Shown here in pieces: positions 8,960 to 17,567 of a stretch of DNA of 64,000 bases. The translations under genes and the position numbers were made by a program. The first letter of the stretch is position 1, and each line of letters starts with the position of its first letter. Where the stretch lies: the NCBI GenBank assembly GCA_002342415.1, contig DDPY01000025.1:113148-177147 (forward strand), read 5' to 3'. A model generated the notes under the pieces. That model saw only the letters and a list, made by a program, of their open reading frames with translations, was not told where the DNA came from and made no database searches. The stretch is from Prevotella sp. UBA2456. Its GTDB lineage: Bacteria; Bacteroidota; Bacteroidia; Bacteroidales; Bacteroidaceae.

Positions 8960-8967
8960 AACTTTGC
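8960..8967 (+). promoter_or_regulatory. Putative -7 box (TAACTTTG) very close to the start of the oxidoreductase gene
   Basis: TAACTTTG ends only 9 bases before the ATG at 8977, leaving almost no room for a 5' untranslated region. No clear -33 TTTG is visible. Confidence 0.45.
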
Positions 8968-8976
8968 AAGCGAAAT

Positions 8977-9960
8977 ATGAAAAATATCAAGTGGGGCTTC
9001 ATCGGATGCGGTGATGTCGTAGAGAAGAAAAGCGGCCCAGCCTTCTCGGAGGTGGAGGGCTCGAGTGTTGTTGCCGTCATGGCTCGCAGTGAGCGTCATG
9101 CCCGCAGTTATGCTGAGCGTCATGGTATTCCTCGTTGGTATACCGATGCCCAGGAGTTGATAGATGACGATGAGGTGAATGCCGTCTATGTGGCCACTCC
9201 TCCGTCGAGCCACGCCACCTATGCTATCATGGCCATGAAGGCAGGCAAGGCGGTGTATGTGGAGAAGCCCTTGGCATCGAGCTATGAGGACTGTGCGCGT
9301 ATCAATCGCGTGTCCGAGCAGACGGGTGTGCCCTGCTTTGTAGCCTACTATCGTCGCAAATTGCCCTATTTCGAGAAGGTGAAGGAGATTGTGGAGCGTG
9401 GTGTCATAGGTAAGGTGGTGAATGTGCAGGTGCGCTTTGCTGCCTGTCCGCGCGAGGGTGACGATGCGGTTCCAGCAGAGCAGCCTTGGCGTGTTCAGCC
9501 CGATATTGCGGGTGGTGGCTATTTCTACGATATGGCTCCCCATCAGCTCGACTACCTCCAGCAGCTGTTTGGTGTCATCGTCGAGGCTCGTGGCATCTGT
9601 GCCAATCGCGGAGGGCTCTACAAGGCAGAGGACACGGTGAACGCCTGCTTCGAGTTTGAGGGCGGTCTGTCGGGTTCTGGCTCCTGGTGCTTTGTGGCCC
9701 ATGAGTCTGCCTGTGAAGACCGCATCCACCTGATAGGCAATCGTGGGGCCGTATCATTCTCCGTCTTCGACTTCCAGCCTATCCACCTCTATACGATGCA
9801 GGGCGAGGAGAATTTTGCGGTGCCCAATCCACCTTATGTACAGGCTCCGCTTATCAAGAATGTGATAGAACATCTGCAGGGATTGGGTGTCTGCGACAGC
9901 ACCAGCGAGTCTGCAACTCCCGTCAATTGGGCTCTGGACCGTATCTTGGGAAAATTCTGA
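8977..9960 (+). CDS. Gfo/Idh/MocA-family NAD(P)-dependent oxidoreductase
   Basis: The 327-residue protein starts with a Rossmann fold (WGFIGCGDVVEKKSG, residues 5-19) and has the family EKP motif in VEKPLASS near residue 97. The C-terminal half is the usual alpha/beta substrate domain (DIAGGGYFYDMAPHQLD). Members oxidise or reduce sugars, inositols or related hydroxyl compounds; the substrate cannot be read from sequence. It leads a rightward run in which the next gene starts 2 bases after its stop. Confidence 0.9.
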   Translation: MKNIKWGFIGCGDVVEKKSGPAFSEVEGSSVVAVMARSERHARSYAERHGIPRWYTDAQELIDDDEVNAVYVATPPSSHATYAIMAMKAGKAVYVEKPLASSYEDCARINRVSEQTGVPCFVAYYRRKLPYFEKVKEIVERGVIGKVVNVQVRFAACPREGDDAVPAEQPWRVQPDIAGGGYFYDMAPHQLDYLQQLFGVIVEARGICANRGGLYKAEDTVNACFEFEGGLSGSGSWCFVAHESACEDRIHLIGNRGAVSFSVFDFQPIHLYTMQGEENFAVPNPPYVQAPLIKNVIEHLQGLGVCDSTSESATPVNWALDRILGKF

Positions 9961-9961
9961 C

Positions 9962-11077
9962 ATGATGCGTAAGGTGGCTGCGATAGTGATGTTGATGCTG
10001 AGTCTGGCGGCCTTAGGCTCCGATACGCTGCGTCTGGCGCCCTTGGGGGGCGACACGCTAAGCATGCCGAAGCCCAAGAAGGCAGGCTGGCTGAAACGGC
10101 TCATCGACAGCTTCAGCGACCAGGATACCCTCTATGTAGAGCCCCAGCACTACAACTGGGCATTGATGGGACAGGCGATAGTGACCTACGACTACTACCG
10201 TCTGAGCACTTCGGGCGACAAGGGGCAGTCTATTTCGTTCTCGCCTCAGACGGATATCCGCTTCGGCCCTTATTTTGGCTGGCGGTGGGTATTCCTGGGA
10301 CTTACCGTTGACCTGCGTAATCTGAATATATTCAACAAGAGACCTAAGTTCGAACTCGATGCCAGCATTTATAGTGCCCGCTTTGGTGCCGATGTGTTCT
10401 TCCGCCGAACGGTGAACGACTATAAGATTCGCAACGTCAACATGGGTCCCCATATCAACACAGACCCTCTGAATGGCGTTGACTTTGACGGGCTGGAGGT
10501 GAGCATCACGGGTGTCAATCTCTACTATATCTTCAACTATCGCCACTTTTCCTATCCTGCCGCCTTTGCCCAAAGCTCGTGCCAAAAGATTAGCTGCGGC
10601 TCATGGATGGCCGGTCTGGGCTATCTGACCAATCATATCGATTTCGACTACCGCCGCCTGGAGGCGTTGGCAAAGGAGCGGCTTGGGCAAACGGTACAGC
10701 TGGACAGCAGTTTCAACTTCGGCAGTGTGAAATATCGTGACGTGAGCGCCTCGGTGGGCTATGCCTACAACTGGGTGTTTGCGCGCAACTGGCTGCTATG
10801 CTCCAGCCTCTCGCTGGCATTGGCCTATAAGAAATCGTACTCGGAGAACGAGAGCGAGAAAGCCGAGGGCTTCAGCTTCAATAACTTCAATATTGACGGC
10901 ATCGGGCGTTTCGGACTGGTGTGGAACAATACCAAGTGGTATGCTGGTGCCTCCGCCATCGTGCGCGCCTATAACTATCACAAGTCGCGCTTTGCCACTA
11001 ACAACATCTTTGGCGACTTTAATATCTACTTCGGATTAAACTTTGGCCCTCGTGGGCCGTATAAAAAGAAAAGGTAG
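9962..11077 (+). CDS. DUF4421 exported protein, probable outer-membrane beta-barrel
   Basis: The chosen ATG (9962) directly follows the oxidoreductase stop and gives a signal peptide (MMRKVAAIVMLMLSLAALGS) and 371 residues. The mature protein has the DUF4421 pattern: WLKRLIDSF near the start, then alternating aromatic strands (FGPYFGWRWVFLGLTVDL) and a terminal FGLNFGP. This suggests a barrel-like outer-membrane protein restricted to Bacteroidota. Function is unknown. A longer reading frame begins at 9887 inside the previous gene but lacks a signal peptide there. Confidence 0.8.
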   Translation: MMRKVAAIVMLMLSLAALGSDTLRLAPLGGDTLSMPKPKKAGWLKRLIDSFSDQDTLYVEPQHYNWALMGQAIVTYDYYRLSTSGDKGQSISFSPQTDIRFGPYFGWRWVFLGLTVDLRNLNIFNKRPKFELDASIYSARFGADVFFRRTVNDYKIRNVNMGPHINTDPLNGVDFDGLEVSITGVNLYYIFNYRHFSYPAAFAQSSCQKISCGSWMAGLGYLTNHIDFDYRRLEALAKERLGQTVQLDSSFNFGSVKYRDVSASVGYAYNWVFARNWLLCSSLSLALAYKKSYSENESEKAEGFSFNNFNIDGIGRFGLVWNNTKWYAGASAIVRAYNYHKSRFATNNIFGDFNIYFGLNFGPRGPYKKKR

Positions 11078-11086
11078 CGAGTGAAT

Positions 11087-11962
11087 ATGAGTAAGTTTAT
11101 ATATAATGTACACGCGCGTGGAATGATGGTGGCGGTCATCGTTTTCATGCTTTCATGCTTCCTCCCCTCCATTCTTCAGGCGCAGGTAACCTACGAGCGA
11201 CAGGACAGCCTCACCGTCTGCCGGCTGTTGCAGAAGAGCCATTGCCAGACAGATGTGCTCACGCTGGCCCGCCACTTTCTGGGTGTGCCCTATGTAGCCC
11301 ACACGCTGGAGGTGAACGGCGAGGAGCAGCTGGTGGTGAACACGCGCCAGTTGGACTGCACCACGTTAGTGGAGACGGTCAGTGCCCTGAAACTCTGCGC
11401 AGAGCAGGGTAAACGTTCGTGGAACGATTATCTTGAGGCCTTGCGCCAGCTGCGCTATCGTGGTGGGAAACTGGAGGGCTATGCCTCGCGACTGCACTAT
11501 TTCACCGACTGGATTCGAGACAAAGTGCACATGAGACTCGTGGATGATATCCAGCAGCCCAACCCGCCCTTCACTGCTGTTCAGCAGGTCGGCGTCAGCT
11601 ATATGAGCAAGCACCCTGATGCTTACAAGGCGTTGAAGGCTCACCCAGAGCTGGTGCCTGTCATCGCCCGTCAGGAGCAGTCGCTCACGGGGCTGAAGGT
11701 GCGCTATATTCCCAAGTCGGCAGTCAAGAATACGGCGCTGATGCGCCAAACCGTCAAGGACGGCGATATTCTGGCCATCACGTGCACGAAGGCGGGCCTC
11801 GACATTGCCCATCTGGGCTTTGCCGTCTGGCGGGCCGACGGGTTGCATCTGCTCAATGCCTCGCAATTACGCCACAAGGTGGTGGAGGAGCCCATGACGC
11901 TGCGCCGTTATCTCTCGAAGCATCCTACGTTTACTGGCATTCGTGTGGTCAGACTGAAATGA
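11087..11962 (+). CDS. DUF1460 protein, NlpC/P60-like cell-wall amidase/endopeptidase
   Basis: From ATG 11087 the product has 291 residues with an N-terminal signal or anchor segment (MMVAVIVFMLSCFLPSILQA). The papain-like catalytic cysteine lies in TRQLDCTTLVE (about C91), and a likely catalytic His is in GLDIAHLGFAV. DUF1460 members are NlpC/P60-related and are thought to cleave peptidoglycan peptides in the periplasm. A GTG 6 bases upstream (11081) is also possible. The stop codon sits at the edge of a short GAGAGTTGAAAGT motif that recurs elsewhere in the window. Confidence 0.85.
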   Translation: MSKFIYNVHARGMMVAVIVFMLSCFLPSILQAQVTYERQDSLTVCRLLQKSHCQTDVLTLARHFLGVPYVAHTLEVNGEEQLVVNTRQLDCTTLVETVSALKLCAEQGKRSWNDYLEALRQLRYRGGKLEGYASRLHYFTDWIRDKVHMRLVDDIQQPNPPFTAVQQVGVSYMSKHPDAYKALKAHPELVPVIARQEQSLTGLKVRYIPKSAVKNTALMRQTVKDGDILAITCTKAGLDIAHLGFAVWRADGLHLLNASQLRHKVVEEPMTLRRYLSKHPTFTGIRVVRLK

Positions 11963-11996
11963 GAGTTGAAAGTATCATCAAAAATATAAGAAGAAT

Positions 11997-12389
11997 ATGG
12001 AATTACCTGAATTTATGAACTATGCCAACAGGTTCTCGAAGAAGGACTTTGTTGAGAAGATTGCCCGTATTGCCAAGAGTGCTGGTGCGAAACTGGTGTA
12101 TGCAGCGCTGATACTCTACTATACGTTGCAGAGTGACAAGGTGAGTGCCACCAACAAGGCGATGATTATCGGAGCGTTGGGCTACCTGATCAGTCCGCTC
12201 GATGTGGTGCCCGATGCCATTCCCATTGCTGGCCTGGCCGACGACCTGGGCGTGCTGGTATATGTGCTGAAGAAGGTGTGGACTGATGTCGATCCCGATA
12301 TTCAGACCAAGGCCCGCGAGCGGCTGTCGAAGTGGTTCGACGAGGACGAGATTGCCGAGATCAACGACCTCTTTACAGGCGAGAAGTAA
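11997..12389 (+). CDS. YkvA/DUF1232 family small membrane protein
   Basis: The 130 residues contain the DUF1232 signature GALGYLISPLDVVPDAIP followed by AGLADDLGVLVYVLKKV. This family has one or two hydrophobic stretches and no established biochemical role. The gene lies in the rightward run, 3 bases before the flavoprotein start, so co-translation is likely. A possible amphipathic N-terminal helix precedes the hydrophobic region. Confidence 0.85.
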   Translation: MELPEFMNYANRFSKKDFVEKIARIAKSAGAKLVYAALILYYTLQSDKVSATNKAMIIGALGYLISPLDVVPDAIPIAGLADDLGVLVYVLKKVWTDVDPDIQTKARERLSKWFDEDEIAEINDLFTGEK

Positions 12390-12392
12390 TCC

Positions 12393-14069
12393 ATGATAAA
12401 AGAGTATCAGATACGTGTCCAGCCCCATGTAGCAGCCAACGAGCGTGCCCTGCGCGAGTATGTGGCCGAGACCGAGGGCTTCGACGTGCGCACGCTGACA
12501 GCCCTGCGCATCCTGCGTCGTAGCATCGATGCCCGCCAGCGTACCATCTTCGTTAATCTGAAGGTGCGCGCCTACATCAACGAGCAGCCCCATGACGACG
12601 AGTATCAGCGTGTACATTATCCTGATGTGTCCGAGGGGCGTCAGGTGATAGTGGTGGGGGCTGGTCCTGGCGGACTGTTTGCTGCGCTGCGGCTCATCGA
12701 ACTGGGCTTGCGTCCCATCGTGGTGGAGCGTGGCAAGGATGTACACGAGCGTAAGCGCGACTTGGCACAGATAGCCCGTACGCAGCAGGTGGACAGCGAG
12801 AGCAACTACTGCTTTGGCGAGGGTGGGGCAGGTGCCTACTCTGATGGTAAGCTCTACACGCGCTCCAAGAAGCGCGGCTCGACGGAGAAGATTCTCAACG
12901 TGTTCTGCCAGCATGGAGCATCGACGAATATTCTGGCTGATGCCCATCCGCATATCGGTACGGACAAGCTGCCGCGAGTGATAGAGAACATGCGCCAGAC
13001 TATCTTGCGTGCTGGCGGCGAGGTGCATTTCCAGACGCGCATGACACAGCTGCTCATCGAGGGTCGGCGAGTGGTGGGCTGCCTGTGCGAGGAACGGGTT
13101 GGTTGCGACACAGTCGCAACATGCGGAAACGGCAAGGACGGCAAGGACGGCGGCATGCTCGAATTGCGCGGCCCCGTAATATTGGCTACGGGCCATTCCG
13201 CCCGCGATGTCTATCGCTATCTGGCAGATGCTGGCATCGAGATAGAGGCTAAAGGTATTGCCGTGGGCGTGCGACTGGAGCATCCTGCCCAGCTCATCGA
13301 CCAGATACAGTATCACTCGCCCAAAGGTCGCGGCCGCTATCTGCCTGCTGCCGAGTATTCGTTTGTCACGCAGGTCGACGGAAGGGGTGTCTATTCGTTT
13401 TGTATGTGCCCAGGCGGATTCGTCATCCCTGCTGCCACCGACAAGGAGCAGATAGTGGTCAACGGCATGAGCCCTTCCAATCGCGGCGGGCAGTGGTCTA
13501 ATTCAGGTATGGTGGTGGAACTGCGGCCGGAGGACCTGATGAGCGAAGGGCTGCTTCAAGACACCACACAGCCGACGACAGGGTCTGCCGCTGAGCGTGC
13601 ACTGGCCGTGATGCACTTTCAGGAACAGCTGGAGCGCACCTGCTGGCAGCAGGGTAACCGCCGCCAGACGGCACCTGCCCAGCGCATGGCAGACTTTGTG
13701 AACGGGCGGCTGAGCTATGACCTGCCCAAGAGTTCCTATGCTCCAGGGCTTCTCTCGTCGCCCCTCCATTTCTGGATGCCCCAATTCGTGAGCCGCCGAC
13801 TGCAGGAGGGTTTTCGCGTGTTTGGCCGTCAGAGTCATGGCTTCCTTACCAACGAGGCGGTGATGATTGGTGTCGAGACCCGTACTTCTTCGCCCGTGCG
13901 TATCGTTCGCGACGCAGAGACGCTGATGCACGTCCGCCTGGAGGGTCTTTTCCCTTGCGGCGAGGGTGCCGGCTATGCTGGGGGCATCGTCTCGGCGGGT
14001 GTCGACGGTGAGCGCTGCGCAGAGATGTGTGCCGCCTGGCTGCAATCAGCTACAGGCACCAAAGAATAA
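12393..14069 (+). CDS. FAD-dependent dehydrogenase (COG2509-type NAD(P)/FAD oxidoreductase)
   Basis: The 558-residue flavoprotein has an N-terminal extension of about 80 residues and then the dinucleotide motif VIVVGAGPGGLFAALRL (about 83-99). Later hallmarks are NYCFGEGGAGAYSDGKLYTR and, near the end, FPCGEGAGYAGGIVSAGVDG. The substrate is unknown. Around residues 236-250 a Cys-Asp-Thr-Val-Ala-Thr segment followed by a Gly-Lys-Asp repeat is encoded by a 19-bp palindrome plus two copies of GGCAAGGAC. It looks like an insertion in a surface loop. Confidence 0.88.
   Translation: MIKEYQIRVQPHVAANERALREYVAETEGFDVRTLTALRILRRSIDARQRTIFVNLKVRAYINEQPHDDEYQRVHYPDVSEGRQVIVVGAGPGGLFAALRLIELGLRPIVVERGKDVHERKRDLAQIARTQQVDSESNYCFGEGGAGAYSDGKLYTRSKKRGSTEKILNVFCQHGASTNILADAHPHIGTDKLPRVIENMRQTILRAGGEVHFQTRMTQLLIEGRRVVGCLCEERVGCDTVATCGNGKDGKDGGMLELRGPVILATGHSARDVYRYLADAGIEIEAKGIAVGVRLEHPAQLIDQIQYHSPKGRGRYLPAAEYSFVTQVDGRGVYSFCMCPGGFVIPAATDKEQIVVNGMSPSNRGGQWSNSGMVVELRPEDLMSEGLLQDTTQPTTGSAAERALAVMHFQEQLERTCWQQGNRRQTAPAQRMADFVNGRLSYDLPKSSYAPGLLSSPLHFWMPQFVSRRLQEGFRVFGRQSHGFLTNEAVMIGVETRTSSPVRIVRDAETLMHVRLEGLFPCGEGAGYAGGIVSAGVDGERCAEMCAAWLQSATGTKE
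13102..13120. repeat. 19-bp palindrome GTTGCGAC-ACA-GTCGCAAC inside a coding gene
   Basis: Perfect 8-base arms flank a 3-base centre. The same arms recur at 44083-44101 in rlmN, and a variant with one paired change occurs at 22361-22379. Confidence 0.85.
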
Positions 14070-14118
14070 AAAAATACAAAAATTTCCTTTAATATTCGGT
14101 TTTCTATTCTTTTTATAT

Positions 14119-14126
14119 TATCTTTG
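14119..14126 (+). promoter_or_regulatory. Putative -7 box (TATCTTTG) for the DUF4301 gene
   Basis: It matches TAnnTTTG and lies 45 bases before the ATG at 14172; no convincing -33 box is visible. Confidence 0.5.
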
Positions 14127-14171
14127 CAGATTAGTAGCAACAAACTATTCTAAAAACCAAAATACAAATTT

Positions 14172-15689
14172 ATGCTATCACAACAAGATTTACAGCAGTT
14201 GGCTCAGAAGGGAATCTCTGAGGCACAGATTGAGAAACAGTTAGGCGAGTTCAAGACTGGCTTCCCGTTCCTGAAACTGGAGGCCGCAGCCGCCATCGGC
14301 AAGGGCATCATTGCCCCTACGGCAGGCGACCGCCAGCAGTATGTCGAAGCCTGGGAGCAGTATAAGGCCGCAGGTAAGAAGGTGGTGAAGTTTGTGCCCG
14401 CATCGGGTGCCGCCAGCCGCATGTTCAAGGATATGTTCGCCTTTGTCGATGCCAAGTACGACGTGCCCACCACCGACTTCGAGAAGAAATATTTCGACAA
14501 CATCGAGAAGTTTGCCTTCTACAGCGAGCTCGATGCCGTATGCAAGAAGAACTGTGGCAAGGGCGTGAAGGAGCTGATGGCCGCCGGCGACTACAAGGCC
14601 GTGGCCGCCCAGATGCTGAAACCCGAGGGACTGAACTACGGACAGCTGCCCAAGGGATTGCTCCTGTTCCACAACTACTCCGAGGGTGCTCGCACTCCGA
14701 TGGAGGAGCATCTGGTGGAGGGAGCCCTCTATGCGGCTTCCAATGGTGAGTCGCACGTCCACTTCACTGTCTCGCACGAGCACATGGAGCTGTTCAAGCA
14801 GAAGGTAGCCCAGAAGGCCGACTTCTATGCCCAGAAGTATGGGGTGAAGTACGACATCTCGTTCTCAGAGCAGAAGCCCTCTACCGACACCATTGCCGCC
14901 AACCCCGACGGCACCCCGTTCCGCAATGCTGACGGCTCATTGCTGTTCCGCCCGGGTGGTCACGGTGCACTGATAGAGAACCTGAACGAGATTGATGCCG
15001 ACATCATCTTCGTGAAGAATATCGACAACGTGGTGCCCGACCGTCTGAAGCAGGATACCGTGGAGTGGAAGCAGGTCATTGCCGGCGTGCTGGTCAGCCT
15101 GCAGAAGAGGGCCTTCGAGTACCTGCGCCTGCTGGATACGGGCAGATACAGCCACGAGCAGATTGAGGAGATGATTCGCTTCGTACAGCAAGACCTCTGC
15201 TGCCGCAAGGCCGATATCAAGGAGCTGGAGGATGCCGAGCTGGTTATCTACCTGCGCAAGAAGCTCAACCGCCCCATGCGCGTCTGCGGCGTGGTGAAGA
15301 ATGTCGGCGAGCCTGGCGGCGGTCCGTTCCTCACCTACAATCAGGACGGCACCGTAAGTCTGCAGATTCTCGAGTCGAGCCAGATAGACAAGTCGAACAA
15401 GGAGTATATGGAGATGTTCACCAAGGGCACCCACTTCAACCCTGTCGACCTGGTATGCGCTGTGAAGGACTACAAGGGTCAGCCCTTCGACCTGCCCAAG
15501 TATGTCGATCCCACCACGGGCTTCATCTCGCAGAAGTCGAAGAGCGGCAAGGAGCTGCAGGCATTGGAGTTGCCCGGCCTCTGGAACGGTGCCATGAGCG
15601 ACTGGTCGACCGTCTTCGTGGAAGTACCTCTGGCCACCTTCAATCCCGTCAAGACCGTCAACGACCTCCTGCGTGACCAGCATCAGTAA
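14172..15689 (+). CDS. DUF4301 family protein
   Basis: This 505-residue cytoplasmic protein has the family landmark FVPASGAASRMFKDM (about residue 76), then FHNYSEGARTPMEEHLVEGA and GGHGALIENLNEIDADI. The SGAASRM segment and later Gly-rich and acidic motifs resemble nucleotidyltransferase-like folds, but no reaction is known to me. The family is conserved in Bacteroidota. It has its own -7 box and is followed by a strong terminator, so it is probably monocistronic. Confidence 0.88.
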   Translation: MLSQQDLQQLAQKGISEAQIEKQLGEFKTGFPFLKLEAAAAIGKGIIAPTAGDRQQYVEAWEQYKAAGKKVVKFVPASGAASRMFKDMFAFVDAKYDVPTTDFEKKYFDNIEKFAFYSELDAVCKKNCGKGVKELMAAGDYKAVAAQMLKPEGLNYGQLPKGLLLFHNYSEGARTPMEEHLVEGALYAASNGESHVHFTVSHEHMELFKQKVAQKADFYAQKYGVKYDISFSEQKPSTDTIAANPDGTPFRNADGSLLFRPGGHGALIENLNEIDADIIFVKNIDNVVPDRLKQDTVEWKQVIAGVLVSLQKRAFEYLRLLDTGRYSHEQIEEMIRFVQQDLCCRKADIKELEDAELVIYLRKKLNRPMRVCGVVKNVGEPGGGPFLTYNQDGTVSLQILESSQIDKSNKEYMEMFTKGTHFNPVDLVCAVKDYKGQPFDLPKYVDPTTGFISQKSKSGKELQALELPGLWNGAMSDWSTVFVEVPLATFNPVKTVNDLLRDQHQ

Positions 15690-15734
15690 GCGGATACGTT
15701 ACAAGCGTATAGTAAAATGTGATGATTAGCTTTT

Positions 15735-15769
15735 CCCTGCTTCGCGTCTTGCGAAGCAGGGCTTTTTTT
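15735..15769 (+). terminator. Strong intrinsic terminator after the DUF4301 gene
   Basis: CCCTGCTTCGC (15735-15745) pairs perfectly with GCGAAGCAGGG (15751-15761) around GTCTT, followed by seven T. Confidence 0.92.
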
Positions 15770-15798
15770 AGTATACCATTGAAAAAAATGGCGATTTG

Positions 15799-15830
15799 TT
15801 TGGCGGTTTCGCAAAAAAGACGTACTTTTG
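15799..15830 (+). promoter_or_regulatory. Promoter of the leucine operon
   Basis: TTTG at 15799-15802 and TACTTTTG at 15823-15830 are spaced by 20 bases. Transcription should begin near 15837, giving a leader of about 225 bases before leuA. Confidence 0.8.
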
Positions 15831-15858
15831 CAGGCAATTTTTAGAAAACAGCAACAAA

Positions 15859-15939
15859 ATGAGAAGTTTCAATCTGATTAGCAACCTGATTATTATTCGA
15901 CTGCGTAAAGTGGTCGGAAGTGATAAGGCGTGCATGTAA
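15859..15939 (+). CDS. Branched-chain amino-acid leader peptide of the leu operon
   Basis: A 26-codon reading frame starts about 22 bases after the predicted transcript start. Nine of its 26 residues are branched-chain: Leu at 6, 10 and 15, Ile at 7, 11, 12 and 13, Val at 18 and 19, including the run LIIIRL. It ends 28 bases before a terminator hairpin and lies directly upstream of leuA. Its 3' part can pair with the terminator. This is the classical arrangement for attenuation by ribosome stalling at low charged tRNA-Leu, -Ile or -Val. The ORF and its composition are seen directly; the regulation is inferred. Confidence 0.82.
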   Translation: MRSFNLISNLIIIRLRKVVGSDKACM

Positions 15940-15985
15940 TTTGAAGATATAAAGCAAACGACGATAAGGGCCTTTCTCACTTCCG
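15915..15985 (+). promoter_or_regulatory. Transcription attenuator: antiterminator pairing of the leu leader
   Basis: CGGAAGTGA (15915-15923) is perfectly complementary to TCACTTCCG (15977-15985), the upper 5' arm of the terminator; AAGG (15925-15928) can extend this with CCTT (15971-15974). A ribosome stalled on the Ile/Leu codons (about 15874-15903) would leave 15915-15928 free, so the antiterminator would form. A ribosome reaching the stop codon would cover it, and the terminator would form. Confidence 0.78.
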
Positions 15986-16003
15986 AGTGTGAAGGGCTTT
16001 TTT
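15968..16003 (+). terminator. Leu attenuator terminator hairpin
   Basis: GCCTTTCTCACT pairs with GAGTGTGAAGGGC (one mismatch and one G-T pair) around a short loop, followed by six T (15998-16003). It lies 60 bases upstream of the leuA start, a position that only makes sense for conditional readthrough. Confidence 0.85.
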
Positions 16004-16062
16004 CGTAGTCGTATGACCGAGACATAAAAATTTTTAACGACACAATAAAAAACAGAACTAAG

Positions 16063-17559
16063 ATGAACGACAGATTGTTTATATTCGACACGACGCTCCG
16101 TGACGGCGAGCAGGTGCCTGGGTGCCAGCTCAACACCGTAGAGAAGATTCAGGTGGCCAAGGCGCTGGAGCTGTTGGGTGTCGATGTGATTGAAGCAGGA
16201 TTTCCTGTGTCGAGCCCTGGCGACTTCCACTCGGTGATCGAGATTTCGAAAGCCGTCACGTGGCCCACCATTTGTGCACTGACGCGAGCCGTAGAGCACG
16301 ACATCGACGTGGCTAACGAGGCCCTGCAGTATGCCAAGCACAAGCGCATACACACGGGTATCGGCACCAGCGACGAGCATATCAAGTACAAATTCAACTC
16401 TACGCGCGAGGAGATTATAGAGCGCGCCGTCCGTGCTACGAAGTATGCCAAGCGCTATGTGGAGGACGTAGAGTTCTACTGCGAGGATGCAGGACGTACG
16501 GACAACGAGTATCTGGCACAGGTGGTAGAGGCTGTCATCAAGGCTGGTGCCACCGTGGTGAACATCCCCGATACGACAGGCTACTGTCTGCCTCAGGAGT
16601 ACTACGAGAAGATAAAATATCTGAAGGAGCACGTGGACGGCATCGACCGCGCCGTCATCTCCACCCACTGCCACAACGACCTGGGCATGGCAACGGCCAA
16701 CACCTTTAATGGCGTGATGGCGGGTGCCCGCCAGGTGGAGGTGACCATCAACGGAATCGGAGAGCGTGCCGGCAATACCTCGCTCGAAGAGATTGCCATG
16801 ATACTGAAGTGCCATCACGCGCTGGGCATCGACACCAATATCAATACGACGAAAATCTATCCCACGAGCCGCATGGTGTCGAGCCTGATGAACATGCCCG
16901 TGCAGCCCAACAAGGCCATCGTAGGCCGCAACGCCTTTGCACACTCCAGCGGTATCCATCAGGACGGTGTGCTGAAGAATGTGCATACCTATGAAATCAT
17001 GGACCCCAAGGATGTGGGCATCGACGACAACTCCATCGTGCTGACAGCGCGCTCTGGGCGTGCCGCCTTGAAATACCGACTGATGGTGAACGGGGTGGAG
17101 CTCAGCGAGGAGAAACTGGATAAGGTATATGAGAAATTCCTCCAGCTGGCTGACAAGAAGAAAGAGGTGACGGATGTCGACGTGCTGATGCTGGCTGGTG
17201 CTGACACCGCCGAGGCGCATGCCGTGAAGCTCGACTTCCTGCAGGTGACGACGGGTAAGGGGGTGAAGAGTGTGGCCAGCATCGGACTGGACATCTCGAA
17301 TCAGAAGTTCGAGGCTGCTGCATCGGGCAACGGACCTGTCGATGCGGCCATCAAGGCACTCAAGAAGATTATCCAGAAGCAGATGACGCTGAAGGAGTTT
17401 ACCATCCAGGCCATCTCGAAGGGCTCCGACGACGTGGGTAAGGTGCACATGCAGGTGGAGTACGACGGCAGTCTCTACTACGGCTTTGGTGCCAACACCG
17501 ACATCGTGACGGCATCGGTAGAAGCATATATCGACTGTATCAACAAGTTTAAGAAATAA
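16063..17559 (+). CDS. leuA: 2-isopropylmalate synthase
   Basis: It condenses acetyl-CoA with 2-oxoisovalerate in the first committed step of leucine synthesis. The 498 residues have the DRE-TIM barrel signature DTTLRDGEQVPG at residues 8-19, the metal-binding HCHNDLGMA near 205, the GIGERAGN motif, and a C-terminal leucine-sensing regulatory domain (about 380-498, ending YGFGANTDIV). It is the first structural gene after the attenuator, with leuC starting 8 bases after its stop. Confidence 0.97.
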   Translation: MNDRLFIFDTTLRDGEQVPGCQLNTVEKIQVAKALELLGVDVIEAGFPVSSPGDFHSVIEISKAVTWPTICALTRAVEHDIDVANEALQYAKHKRIHTGIGTSDEHIKYKFNSTREEIIERAVRATKYAKRYVEDVEFYCEDAGRTDNEYLAQVVEAVIKAGATVVNIPDTTGYCLPQEYYEKIKYLKEHVDGIDRAVISTHCHNDLGMATANTFNGVMAGARQVEVTINGIGERAGNTSLEEIAMILKCHHALGIDTNINTTKIYPTSRMVSSLMNMPVQPNKAIVGRNAFAHSSGIHQDGVLKNVHTYEIMDPKDVGIDDNSIVLTARSGRAALKYRLMVNGVELSEEKLDKVYEKFLQLADKKKEVTDVDVLMLAGADTAEAHAVKLDFLQVTTGKGVKSVASIGLDISNQKFEAAASGNGPVDAAIKALKKIIQKQMTLKEFTIQAISKGSDDVGKVHMQVEYDGSLYYGFGANTDIVTASVEAYIDCINKFKK

Positions 17560-17567
17560 GCAAGCGT

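Noticed and set aside
12003..13316. Minus-strand open frame of 437 codons opposite the YkvA and flavoprotein genes
   Set aside because: Both overlapped genes are conserved; no motif, promoter or start signal on the other strand.
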